NCBI GenBank assembly: GCA_956465555.1
Contig: OY101121.1
Coordinates: forward strand, 458,722 to 522,721
DNA length: 64,000 bases
Reading direction: 5' to 3'
Source of the DNA: Nitzschia sp. pyKryTriq1
Taxonomy: Eukaryota > Bacillariophyta > Bacillariophyceae > Bacillariales > Bacillariaceae
Shown in pieces: positions 46,044-56,443 of this stretch. The translations under genes were made by a program, and so were the position numbers. Within the stretch, counting starts at the first letter, position 1. The number at the start of each line of letters is the position of its first letter. Under the pieces are notes generated by a model. The model worked only from the letters and a program-made list of their open reading frames with translations, was not told where the DNA came from and searched no databases.

Positions 46044-48383
46044 TTATCGCCATTGTTGCCCTCCCATCTGACCCATATTGGGATTATTTCCTTGGAATCC
46101 ACCGAATTGGTTGCCCATCATGTTTCCTTGTGGCATATTGGCTCCACCCATCATGTTCCCTTGCATCATCTGCGGATTCATTTGCTGTTGCTGCTGCATT
46201 CCATATGGGTTGTTTTGCATCATTTGAGGATTCATTTGTTGAGCATTGCCTTGGTACATCATCTGCATTCCCTGCTGTGGCATATTCCCTTGCGGCATTT
46301 GCTGTTGTTGCTGCTGTTGACCCGATGGCACCGCTTGCATACCCATTCCTGGCACTTGTAGTCCCATCTGCGGCATGCCAACCGGAGGAGGACCCATTAA
46401 ACTGCTAATCGCGTCACGGCCACCGGCAGATACCATACCTGGGGTCGCCTGCATGTTTTGCATATTAGCCTGCATATTGGTAGCGTTGGGCGGCATTCCA
46501 GCCATGCCTCCTGCAAAATTCATGTTGTTCATGCCAGCATTTTGGTTGGCTATATCGAGGGAAACGAATAGGAGTAGTCGACAAAGCGTTGCTGTGAGTT
46601 GATGATAATGTTCGCTCCCGGTCTCATGGAACCGTATTTTTTACTTACGCATAATTTTGTTGGGGTTTTTGCTGAGACCATCCAATGACACTAGTTTGGC
46701 CATGGGATCGCCAGGATTCGAAGTCTTGACCGGAGAAGATGAGGGCGCCGCATTCGCAAAATCGCCAAAGTCATCATCGCCTCCCTGTTGGGTCTGTTGT
46801 GGCTGTCCAAGACTCATGGTACCGAATGCGTTTGCCATGGTGTTCATGCCTCCACCCATTTGATTATTGTTTTGCGGAACAGTGGTATTGCCGAAAGCGT
46901 TATTCATACCGATTCCACCACCCATCATTGGCGTATTTTGCGGCACGCCAGTGATATTGCCGAATGCATTAAACGAAGCAGCGGCAGGCTGTGGGACTGC
47001 TGGAGCCCCAAAGGGATCCGGCTGCGATGCCTTGGAAGCCACAAACGCCCCAAATTCGTCGTCGGCCGCTGGAGCGGGAGCGCCAGATGCCGGAGTCGAT
47101 TGAAAGGCCCCAAAATCATCAGTTGCAGGTGCCGCCGCTGGAGCTGGTTCCGGGGCAGGGGCATCAAAAGAAAATAGGTCGATCTCTGCAAACAGGGAAA
47201 CGAGGGGGATAAAGTCAGAACCCGCGAAAACACAAACGCGAAAAGTGAATAATCAGAAGCCAAGCCAAAAGAACGTACCGGGAGCTGGAGCTGCTGCTGG
47301 TTGAGGCGCAGCTTCAGGCTTTTTCTTTTTCTTCTTTGTCTTTTTGGGCTTGTTATCAGGGATTGAAGCAAAGGTTGGAGCTGCCGATGATGGACCGCCG
47401 CTACCGCCTCGCGATCCTGCATATCGTCCCTCATAAGGAGACGAAGAATCAATACCTCCTTGGCCGTATCCTCCTCCTCCTCTGCCGCCGCCGCCACCTC
47501 CATCGTTACCGGCGTTCCACGACTCCTGGTTTCCGTATCCTGCATATTGACCGCCACCACCGGCTGCCGTCGCTCCACTACTGCCGAATTTCTGACGCAG
47601 TTGTTTCGCCTTTTGTCGTTCTTCTCGAATCCTTTCGTCGTCCCCGAGAATGTCCACGATTTGTTTCGTCTTTTCTCTCACTCCCAGACCGCGATCGATA
47701 GTTCCTTCATAGTAATTGAATTGACCAAGCGCACGCAACGTGTGTCCGTGGTTCCTCGCGTCATCCACACATCGCTCGGCTCCATTCTTAATTAGAAACT
47801 CCAACAAAGTGAGCGCCTTGAACACAACACGCCAGGCCGCAGGTCGCTGATTTTCCATGCCTTCCCACATGAGACGAGTCACTACATGAAAACGCTCTAC
47901 ATCAAAAGTGTCTCGGGCCACTTCGTGCATGAGAGAGGAGGAGGATCCCCAATTTTTGTGGGACAAAACTTCGTACACGCGTGCCTCGACGTCGGTTTTG
48001 GGTTTTGCTTGATTGAAGCTGCATGTGGTACGTACAGTGAGAAGAGTGATAGGATAGAACAAACAAGTATGTGTGAGATCAGCCAGTGGAGCGCAAGCTA
48101 CAGAAGAATGATTGGAGTAGTCACAATGGCAATGTTTACTACAAAAGGATTCTTGCTCTCGTCTTCTAAGAGTAGCTACTAGCCGATCATCATGGTCACG
48201 GTCCTCCTCCTTTCGTCGTAGAAATCTACGGCAAACCGGTACTGCTAGATATGCCGCCAATGAGCCCGAAAATGACCCGACCACCAAGCACACATCATCA
48301 TCATCAATATCAAGCAGAAACACTTACGCATCCTCTGCCAAGTTTCGGACCTTGTCAATGCTAATGTCCTTGAGAAAATCCAT
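46044..48383 (-). CDS. Epsin-like ENTH-domain clathrin adaptor
   Basis: Four exons (48383-48328, 48018-47279, 47185-46649, 46549-46044; introns of 309, 93 and 99 nt) give 612 aa. The first exon encodes only MDFLKDISIDKVRNLAEDA, which the splice joins to FNQAKPKTDVEARVYEVLS, the normal start of an ENTH domain (about 1-150; SSSLMHEVARDTFD, VVTRLMWEGM, WRVVFKALTLLEFLIKNGAERCVDDAR, LGQFNYYEGTIDRGLGVREKTKQIVDIL). ENTH binds phosphoinositides and bends membranes. The long tail carries acidic Phe motifs (DDFGAF, DDEFGAF, DDDFGDF), one DPF and NAFGN repeats, then a Met/Gln/Asn-rich C-terminus. Such motifs contact AP/GGA ear domains and clathrin. No UIM was seen. It is closer in tail style to epsinR/Ent3-type adaptors (inference). 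Confidence 0.9.
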
Positions 48384-49143
48384 CTTGGGAAAAATGTAGA
48401 CAGGAACCTCAATCGTAACCACAACAAATGGGATGGTTGTATTGTACCGTATGGTAGTAGTCGTAGTCGTCTATTATCGAGCGACAGGCGTGCTGTTTGC
48501 AGCAACCGCAACAACCAAAACGGAGCAAGATCGCGAGAGCAAAGCGGCCACGAAAATTTCGCGCGCGTGCCGCCACCAAAAACTCGAAGAATGCTATCGA
48601 AGTACTTTTCATTGCATGCGCATGCGCGCGTGTGCTTCGACGAAGACGACGACTCATCGGAGTGATAAAAAATTGTAGTGCTGTGTGAGGGCGGGAACTT
48701 AACTCCACCAGTGCAACAGAACCTGCCTGGCTGTGGTGGGGTAGAGGAGGAAGTACTGTAGTACCATAATATTGATATTCATTCATAGTCTACCTGGTAG
48801 TGCGGTACGGGCAGGTAATAGACTCGCAGGTTTTCATCAGGTCGTTTGGCTCGACAATCAAAAATGACCTCGACTCGACTACTCGTACTCTACTAGTAGA
48901 CTACGTATGGACATGCAACATCATCAGCGGGGCGAGGCAAGAGCAGACTGTGAGTACAAATAGTACAGCAACACAGTCTAGTAGGTAACATAGCATGATG
49001 GGAGGGTTCTTCCCTCCGGAAGCATCACGATGGTATTTAAATTCTATTTCTCTTGGTCCTCAGCGGACTTCTTGGTGTGGGCGGTTGACACAAATGCTCA
49101 ATAGCACCCCGGCCCCCAACCACCAAAACTAGCAATTAGTACA
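48384..49143. other. Intergenic region between epsin and hydroxylase genes
   Basis: No gene was recognised. It contains the epsin promoter side and CTACTAG/GTAC short palindromes near 48785-48905. Confidence 0.55.
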
Positions 49144-49961
49144 TCACGACGATGATGAGGCGTGAAATCTCTTTTGTTGCGTATGGTGTGTCCCGCACAA
49201 TTTATCTAGCATCTCTACCTCGGCGTAATTCACAGTGAGGTGAGCATGGTGATGGTAGTGATACGTTCCGTCAAAAAGCGTTCCAAGAAATCCAGGCGCA
49301 CAGAAACCGGAGTGCCCTGCGGCTCCATCGTACCCATGAAAGACAAAATGGAGCAAAACAGCCCAAAATTTTGTTGGAAAGACAAGAACAGTCATAGCAA
49401 AGGAGGGAAGTTCCATGATGGCATATTCCACAAAGCTGTCCTGCCAGGCGCGACTCGCTACCAAAGTTTTGGGGTTGCAGTGGTGTTGACGATGGAATCT
49501 ATACATTGACGGGAAGTGGAGGATGTAATGCACTCCGAATGCCCAGATTTTACCAAAAAGATAGCCATTTCCCAGTTTCGTGAGAGACATCAAGATAGAA
49601 TCTTGTGATTCTGTTGAAATTTCCAGCCAGAAGTCGATGTGAGATGGTGCGTCATCGTGTGATGTAGAGCTCTAAGAAGAGGAAAGTTAAAAATCCCTGC
49701 GTACTTACCAAGAATCTCCTTCTCTCGAAAGTAGTAGCAAATGGTCATGAATGGAAGGAACAGGAGGACCAAATCGGCAATAAAACTCTTTGCACCAGCA
49801 ATATAGTCTTCGGTGGAGACGCAGCGCGTTTTGTGAAGAGTATACTTTGCCCATTTCCCCGTCAAGTCGAAGTGCATAACAATGCCACAGCACACGCCAT
49901 GGGAGATGGCCAGGGCGAGGGCCGATTGAGCAGCAAGGGAAAACGAGGATTCCAGCATCAT
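49144..49961 (-). CDS. Fatty acid hydroxylase/sterol desaturase family membrane enzyme
   Basis: Two exons (49961-49709 and 49610-49144; 98-nt phase-1 intron) give 239 aa. The ATG at 49961 is the first in the frame. Hydrophobic segments include FSLAAQSALALAISHGVCCGIVMHF and SFIADLVLLFLPFMTICYYF. After the splice, the iron-binding histidine clusters are present: HFPSMYRFHRQHH (HxxHH), HFVFHGYDGAAGHSGF and TYHYHHHAHLTVNYAE (HxxHH type). Family members use a di-iron centre with oxygen to modify sterols, fatty acids or sphingoid bases in the ER; which substrate is used here cannot be told. The protein is a little shorter than most sterol C-4 methyl oxidases (~260-300 aa), mainly at the N-terminus. 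Confidence 0.82.
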
Positions 49962-50773
49962 TGTTGCCGCGGAAGTGTTAGCGATTGCGAAAGAATTTTT
50001 TGGGGCTTGTCGGAAATGACGAGAAGAAAAGAAAAATCGCGGATTTCGTTCGCATCGCTCTCTAGTGTAGAGAGATTTCGAGGAGACGAGTGCCGCGATC
50101 GACACATTCCCAAATTTCGTCGATCGGAGATCGCAGATTTCCTAGTTTACCATTGCCTCTTGTATTTTGTCTCTCTGGCAACATGTGTGATTACCGTGCC
50201 CTGTTCAGCCACGGATCAGTCCTGAATTCACGGACTAGTGACTGCGTACCCGGGTGTACCGACGATTATCCAAGATTCGTGGTTCTCATGAGTTTGTGAG
50301 CGGATGCAGGTCGTCGTCGGGCCACCTCACTTTCCGTTGAAACAAGCGCTCCTAATTCCCAGTTCGGATTTTTCTCTAAATAAAGTTATGGTTTATATGC
50401 CCTCATTGGCATCCTCGCCTTCCTATTGGCATTGAGAAACGGCGGGAGTATCCATTCGTTGTCACATTTTTCATTTTGCTCCAACGGCAAACAGATTCTC
50501 AACAGACAAGAAGGCGATACTGAGAAAAAACATCGAGGTGGGAAACGGGCGAAATCGTCAGGAAAAGGTTCCTACTGTATTAGTCGTGCCCTGTCGTGCA
50601 CTCAACTCCGCCAAAAGACTAAGGCAGTCGGCGCATGACAAGTACAGTGTAAGTAGACTACCCGCTCTTGTCACCCATATCGAAAGTCGCATATCGTCGG
50701 AAGACGAGGTTTTCATTTCACTCACGGTATTCTGTGCAGCCGGGCAACAAGGTCTTGAAAAAGCTACGTCAGA
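49962..50773. other. Divergent intergenic region upstream of transporter copy 1
   Basis: No gene was recognised. The last ~50 nt before the transporter start resemble the leaders of copies 2 and 3 (CAACAAG/CTTGAA and CTACxxCA blocks), consistent with duplication including the 5' flank. Confidence 0.5.
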
Positions 50774-52081
50774 ATGATCACATTGTCCGTAGGCACGTGG
50801 AAGACTCTATTTGGGGATTACTTCCCGACATCACGAGAAGCCTTGGGAGCAAAATGGAAATTTGTATGGGGTTTCTTTATGATTTTCATGCAATGTATCA
50901 TTTTGGTGGCAAATGCGATGTTAACTCAATACATCTTCCAAGAGCACAACTTGGAGTCGCCTTTCATTATGTCTTATATCGGCATTTCCTCCATGTCGAT
51001 CACCTTGCCCATCCATTGGTTAGTGGAACGACGACGAGCTGCGGTGAGGGCTAAAGAGGAGCAACAAGGTCCCACGCTCGAGACAGAATCTTTTGATAGC
51101 TATGTCGAGGATATAAAGCGATATAGGAGCTACACTGATCTCGTCGACATCGCCGCGAGGCGTACAAAAAGTCTCGTGAGTGATCACGAGCGTCGCTGGA
51201 ATCATCGGAAGCATTTCCTGGCCGCCCTTTTGATCACGCCAGCAATGTTTCTTGCAGACTGGGCGTTCAACGCGGCTTTGTTGAGCACATCTGTTGCATC
51301 TGCGACTGTCCTGATTTCCATCCAAAGCATTTTTGTATACGTCTTGGCCGTGGTGTTGAGCCTTGAGTTCTACAGCAACTGGAAACTTGTCGGCATTTTG
51401 GCCGGCATTGCTGGAACTGCCCTTACTGCCATCCACGACGGTAACAACGATGACTTGGCGACGGACACGGGCTATGTTTACTCGGACGTAATTACATATT
51501 CCTACAATGCGACGGCTCCCCCGTCGGAATTTGAATTTCCAACTACAAACACTTGGGGAGATACGTTAGCTGTACTGGCGGCCGTAGCATATGCTACCTA
51601 CACCATTCAAGTGCGGTTGTTTTGCCCTGAGAATGAAGATCTGTACAGCGTGAATCTGCTTCTTGGCTACATCGGGATCATCTCGATGGTTCCCTTTTTT
51701 CCAGTCGCTGTTTGGCTGTTCATGTCGGGTCAAATTCACATGTCCTGGTTTGTGTTTTTCCTGGTTGTTCTCAAAGGTATATTTGACTTCCTCATCACCG
51801 ACTATCTGCTGTTCCGCTCCATCATCTTGACGGGGCCAACGGTAGCAACAGTTGGTCTGGGTATGTCGATTCCCCTTGCATTTATTGGTGACCTCATTAG
51901 CGGAAGGGAGGGTGTCTTCTCGTGGTTCTCGACCGTCGGCGCCTTGGCGTGCACTAGTGGCTTTTTGATTGTGAATCTGGCCCCGTCCACTGAAGGGATC
52001 GAGACGTCCAAGGAGTCATCATTTGCCGACGAAGGATCCAACGAATTGCCAAAATTTGGCGGTGAACACGTCCTAGTTTAG
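50774..52081 (+). CDS. SLC35F5/THI74-like drug-metabolite transporter, copy 1
   Basis: Single exon, 435 aa. About ten membrane segments are seen, including FFMIFMQCIILVANAMLTQYIF, FLAALLITPAMFLADWAFNAALL, ILISIQSIFVYVLAVVLSLEFY, LVGILAGIAGTALTAI, TLAVLAAVAYATYTI, LLLGYIGIISMVPFFPVAVWLFM and SWFVFFLVVLKGIFDFLITDYLLFRSIIL. The LADWAFNAALLSTSVASATVL block followed by SLEFYSNWKLVGI is the EamA pattern of SLC35F5/yeast THI74, nucleotide-sugar-transporter relatives of uncertain substrate found in vacuolar or Golgi membranes. A ~75-residue charged loop (ETESFDSYVEDIKRY) lies between segments 2 and 3. It is the first of three head-to-tail paralogs. Confidence 0.85.
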   Translation: MITLSVGTWKTLFGDYFPTSREALGAKWKFVWGFFMIFMQCIILVANAMLTQYIFQEHNLESPFIMSYIGISSMSITLPIHWLVERRRAAVRAKEEQQGPTLETESFDSYVEDIKRYRSYTDLVDIAARRTKSLVSDHERRWNHRKHFLAALLITPAMFLADWAFNAALLSTSVASATVLISIQSIFVYVLAVVLSLEFYSNWKLVGILAGIAGTALTAIHDGNNDDLATDTGYVYSDVITYSYNATAPPSEFEFPTTNTWGDTLAVLAAVAYATYTIQVRLFCPENEDLYSVNLLLGYIGIISMVPFFPVAVWLFMSGQIHMSWFVFFLVVLKGIFDFLITDYLLFRSIILTGPTVATVGLGMSIPLAFIGDLISGREGVFSWFSTVGALACTSGFLIVNLAPSTEGIETSKESSFADEGSNELPKFGGEHVLV

Positions 52082-53130
52082 TCTCGAATCTGCAATATCA
52101 TGTCTGATGCATGATATTGAAAAGTGACACGACGTCTTTACCACAATTCTTAGGTTTATATGGCTACATACTTATAATACACATCATAGATCCTGCTACG
52201 AGCACTTGTCTAAGTCCCCGTAGAGAGTTGCTAGTTCCTTACCACCTTCTCCATTCCATTCGAGGGTACGAAGTCCTTTCAAGTATCGTTTCGCCGATCG
52301 AGATCTAACTAGTACATCTTCCGACCGGTCACTCCATAAAAAATTCACGAATCAGCAAAACAAAAGGTTCCTGTATCTAATGGGGCAGCTAGATTGACCT
52401 ATAATACATTAGCTCCCTCTTCCAACATGTCCTCCTTCGAGATCTCATGATGCTGCTGCTCCTCGCTCGCCTGCTGAAGGATTGCAGATACTGCTGGGGC
52501 GACGAACAACCTGTGCATTTTCGCACAACTTTCGGGAGTTCAGAGCTGCGTTACCTTGGCTTTGAGTATAATGCAACATACTGTAGACTCAATCTACAAG
52601 TACTAGCTAATCTGAGAATTCTACTAAGTACAGGCTACTACAGTACTACAGTTATGAATGATGGTGAGACGGAAAGTGGTGGGACATGGACAGGACACGG
52701 GGACAGCGCCTTTTGCATGGCCTTTTGTAGACCGCAAGAAGTCGTTTTAGTCGGTTATGGCGGGAAGGTGCCGCGCGCCTGGCGAGCCGGGCGATATTTT
52801 TTCACGAGCAAGCGAGTTTTTGATCGGCACGACGTCGCAAAAGTTATCATTGCGTTTTTCCGTTGAGAGGAAACAGGAGACGCCATTTGCTTGTCGTCGC
52901 GCACGCCGAAGAGAACCAAGGCGCACGCTTTCCACTCCACTTCGTCTGCATTCGTACTTGTACTCGTAGAGACTAAAGCGAAGATAGCATGAGGTAGAAG
53001 TCAAATATTCGTACCACACTTGCTTCCGGTAAGTCACACTAACGCCAAAAGTCACATTTTTCATTTTGAGGGATCTATTCCAATTCATCAGTGCAAGCGG
53101 CCAACAAGCTCCTGAAACTACACCGTCAAA
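52082..53130. other. Intergenic region between transporter copies 1 and 2
   Basis: About 1.05 kb with no gene recognised. An open frame near 52447-52866 has no conserved features. The last stretch before copy 2 carries the shared leader-like sequence. Confidence 0.55.
52093..52119 (+). promoter_or_regulatory. Potential 3' UTR stem-loop after transporter copy 1
   Basis: Starting 12 nt after the stop, CAATATCATG and CATGATATTG form a perfect 10-bp stem with a 7-nt loop (TCTGATG). Confidence 0.45.
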
Positions 53131-54539
53131 ATGATTGAACTGTCACTTGGGTCATGGAAGGCCCTGTTTGGGGATGTCTTTCCGACAACGGAAGAAGCGT
53201 ACACAAAGGAAGGAAAATTTGCATTTGGGTTCTTCCTTATTTTCTTGCAATGCATCATCCTGGTTGCCAACGCAATGATGACTCAATACATCTTCGAAGA
53301 GAACGAGTTGGAGTCGCCTTTCATTATGACGTACATCGGCATCGCTTCTCTGACGATCGCCTTCCCCATCCATGTTTGGCTGGAAAAACAACGAATTGCA
53401 TTGGCGGCAAAAAAGGAACAGCACGAAGCCTCGCTCGAGGCAGAATCTTTTGATAGCTATGCTGAGGACCTCCAGCGATACCAATGCTATGGGGATCTCG
53501 TGGATATTGCTGCGAGACGTACACTCGGACTTGTTAACGATCATGAAAGCACCTGGAATCATCGGAAGCATATCATGGCCGCACTATTGATCACGCCAGC
53601 AATGTTCCTTGGGGACTGGGCATTCAATGCGTCGTTGTTGAGCACATCCGTTGCATCTTCAACCGTCCTGGCTTCCGTCCAAAGCATTTTTGTGTACGTC
53701 TTGGCCGTGGTGTTGAGCCTTGAGTTCTACAGCAACTGGAAACTTGTCGGCATTTTGGCCGGCATTGCTGGAACTGCCCTTACTGCCATGCACGACGGTA
53801 ACAATGATGACTTGGCGATGGCTTCGCAGTCTGTTTACTCGGACGTAATTACATACTCCTACAATGCGACCGCAAGCCCCGAGGAATTTGAATTTCCAAC
53901 TTCCAACACTTGGGGGGACACACTTGCCATCCTTGTAAGTTTCGCCCGAAGAAGGAATGAACCGTATTTAGTGCTTTCGTCACGGAACAAATACTCATTC
54001 GATCTTGCTTTTGTGTGATATTTCTGTAGGCCGCTGTATGCTTTGCCACCTACACCATCCAAGTGCGATTGTTTTGTCCGGAGAACGAAGAGCTGTATAG
54101 TGTGAATCTGCTACTTGGCTACATCGGGCTTGTCTCAACAGTTCCCCTGGCACCAGTCGCCATTTGGCTGTTTCTATCGGAGCAAATTCGCATTTCCTTT
54201 TGGTGTTTTTTCCTGGTTGTTGTGAAAGGAATATTTGATTTCTTGGTCACGGACTATTTGCTGTTCCGCTCCATCATCTTGACGGGGCCTACGGTAACAA
54301 CGGTCGGTCTCGGTATGTCGATTCCGCTAGCATTTTTGGCTGACCTCGCGACGGGACGGGAAGGTGTCTTCTCCTTGTATTCGACTGTCGGTGCAGGGGC
54401 GTGTACTCTTGGCTTTCTGATTGTGAATCTGGCGCCGTCAACTGAAGGGGCCGAAAAGCCCAAGAAGGAGGAGCCCCCATCGGGCGACAGCGATTCCAAG
54501 AAAACGCCAATATTTGAGGGTGATCATGTTGTTCTCTAG
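53131..54539 (+). CDS. SLC35F5/THI74-like transporter, copy 2 (with a private intron)
   Basis: Two exons (53131-53934 and 54030-54539; 95-nt phase-0 intron, CTT|GTAAGT to GTAG|GCC) give 437 aa that align with copy 1 along the whole length. The intron interrupts TLAIL|AAVCFATYTIQVRLFCPE; copies 1 and 3 read straight through the same place (TLAVLAAVAYATxTIQV). Without splicing the frame stops after ~30 codons, so splicing is needed. Membrane layout and the ADW/GDWAFNASLLSTSVASSTVL block are the same as in copy 1. The 5' third and exon 2 are nearer copy 3, whereas 53695-53789 is identical to copy 1. The C-terminal tail (KPKKEEPPSGDSD) is more acidic and Pro-rich. Confidence 0.87.
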
Positions 54540-54562
54540 TCTCCATTCCACATTGTGTCTGC

Positions 54563-54578
54563 AGAATCACTCGATTCT
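54563..54578 (+). promoter_or_regulatory. Potential 3' UTR stem-loop after transporter copy 2
   Basis: 23 nt after the stop, AGAATC and GATTCT form a 6-bp stem with a 4-nt loop (ACTC). It is weaker than those behind copies 1 and 3. Confidence 0.25.
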
Positions 54579-54998
54579 ACAGTACTTGGATCTATGGCTT
54601 TATGACTAAGAGTACCGTACTCTAACACCCACCGCAACATTGTACTCCTTCGGCACTACATAACTATTTCTGTTCGAACTGTTTCCTGGCTGAGAAGAAT
54701 CATACTAATTTTAATTTGGTAAAAGTTCCATTTTTATCTCCTTCGTTCTACCCGAGGAATATCTTTGAATCGATGCTATATTATGATCCAAACGAGATGC
54801 TGTAGTACCGGTGTGACCACTCCGCCACACACACACTTTTTGTCATCCTGGGTTTGCCGAATAGGAACAAAGGACCAGCAAGCAAAGAAGATGTGCTCGT
54901 AGAATGTCTACCACGCTCTCTGGACCAGGAAAAGGTCATGAAGGGTGGAGTTTTCGACTGTCTAGTTTGCTAGGCTCTCTACTAGTTGTTGTTGATGT

Positions 54999-55037
54999 TA
55001 CTGGTACTGGTACTGGTACTGGTACTGGTACTGGTAC
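54999..55037 (+). repeat. (TACTGG)n microsatellite, 6.5 units
   Basis: A hexanucleotide array TACTGG runs for 39 nt and merges into ACCGGTACCGG-type sequence at about 55065-55082. Confidence 0.95.
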
Positions 55038-55459
55038 ACTATTCTACTATCTACCCTCTAGTAGTACCGGTACCGGTAGTGGTAGAGCGAGAGGGAGATG
55101 AGAGAGCGAGGGAGATGAGGGAGAGGTTTTAGCGTGCGGCGACTTCGGGCAAGAGGTACAAGCAGTCGTTTTAGTCGTTTTTAGGTGTAATGGCGGCGGG
55201 GTGGCGTACCGGTACCTGGTACCAGTACCGGGTACAGCAGTACAGTACTTGTACAGTACCGGTAATTCTTGTATCGGGCGCGCACGGAAGGAGACCCACT
55301 CTCTACGCCGCTTGTACCCCGGTACTTGTACTGTGTACTGTAGCTGGTACTGTAGAGTGAGGAGGAATATTATACAACGGTTGTATAACATGACTCAAGA
55401 CTCGTCACACGACTGCCGACTCTCACGACGTTTGACTACGGAGGGCTGAGACATAATTA

Positions 55460-55693
55460 CGCGTGCTTTTCCCGTGCTTCACAATAATAACAAAATATCG
55501 CGTACTTTTCCCGTGCTTCAGAACATGAACATGACATAATAATAACAAAATATCGCGTGCTTTTCCCGTGCTTTAGAACATGAACATTACATAATAATAA
55601 CAAAATAACGCGCGCTTTTCCCGTGCTTCAGAACATGAACATGACATAATAATAACAAAATAACGCGTACTTTTCTCGTGCTCCGCATGATAA
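55460..55693 (+). repeat. 55-bp tandem repeat array
   Basis: Units start CGCG(T/C)(G/A)CTTTTCCCGTGCTT and end AATAATAACAAAATA(T/A). Three full 55-bp units (55499-55553, 55554-55608, 55609-55663) are flanked by truncated ones (55460-55498 and 55664-55693). There are no unique spacers, so this is not a CRISPR. Confidence 0.95.
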
Positions 55694-55946
55694 CGCGTGA
55701 TTTTCGTTCATCGTCGCGCCATTTTAGTTCGAAACGACGCCCTCTTCCGTATTAACCATAAGAGATATAGCAACACTACTACTACATAATACTACTCTTT
55801 TATATCCTCTACGAATTAGTGCTGTAAAGTATCCGGATTCGTGGCGTCAAGAATAAAATATTCGAGACGCCAAATGGCCAAAATCACGCGATACTGCTAG
55901 TAGTGGCACGAATATTTGCATTTTATATTTCGTAATTCCGCGACGG

Positions 55947-56369
55947 CTCTAGAGCTCCAAATAAAAAACCACCCGGGCAATCTTTAGTTCGTATATCGAT
56001 ATTGACGCTTGAATTACGGCGGCGTCCAACTCGTCCCCTGGGATGAGCAATACGGGACGCCCCAAGAGGCAAGTTGAGTTTGTGAAAATGTGAGGCGCGC
56101 ATCACAAAAATTATCGCGCGATTTTACTAGCGTTTTGAAAATTTGTTCAATTTTGTCTGTCTATGTGTAGCAATCCCGAGGCTGCTACAGAGCTCCAAAT
56201 AAAAAACCGCCCGGGAAATCATTAGTTCGTATATTGATAGTGACGCTCGAATTACGGCGGCCTCCAACTCATCCCCTGGAACGAGCAATACGGGACGCCC
56301 CAAGTGGCAAGTTGAGGTTGTGAAAATGTGAGGCGCGCATCACAAAAACATTATCGCGCGATTTTACTA
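55947..56369 (+). repeat. Pair of diverged ~184-bp direct repeats
   Basis: Copy A (55947-56129) and copy B (56185-56369) are about 238 bp apart start to start. Both contain AGAGCTCCAAATAAAAAACC, ATTACGGCGG, GAGCAATACGGGACGCCCCA and GTGAGGCGCGCATCACAAAAA and end CGCGCGATTTTACTA. They differ by scattered substitutions, so the duplication is not recent. No coding potential was seen. Confidence 0.9.
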
Positions 56370-56443
56370 CGGCCGGCTGATTGTTGTAAAAAATAATGAC
56401 TTCCTCGCGTGATATGCAAATCGTTTACTCTAATATTAATTAC

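Larger units (their letters stand above)
54540..55459. other. Intergenic region rich in GGTACT/GTACC repeats
   Basis: No gene was recognised. Apart from the copy-2 3' UTR it consists largely of GTAC-type repeats (54999-55090 and 55200-55350) and ends in a 19-nt palindrome-like element at 55370-55388 (TTATACAAC G GTTGTATAA). Confidence 0.6.

Noticed and set aside
46925-47578. 217-codon minus-strand frame across two epsin exons
   Set aside because: It runs through the predicted 47186-47278 intron in a different frame from the ENTH protein and shows only Arg/Leu-rich sequence.
47253-48323. 356-codon frame beginning MFLLDIDDDD as the start of the epsin gene
   Set aside because: Its first ~100 codons are intron. 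The spliced 48383-48328 exon gives the conserved MDFLKDISIDKVRNLAEDA start of an ENTH domain.
52447-52866. 139-codon frame between transporter copies 1 and 2
   Set aside because: No ATG context, homology or composition supports it; it lies in repeat-bearing spacer DNA.
55460-55693. Possible CRISPR array
   Set aside because: The 55-bp units are directly adjacent with no unique spacers, no cas genes are near, and the genome is eukaryotic.
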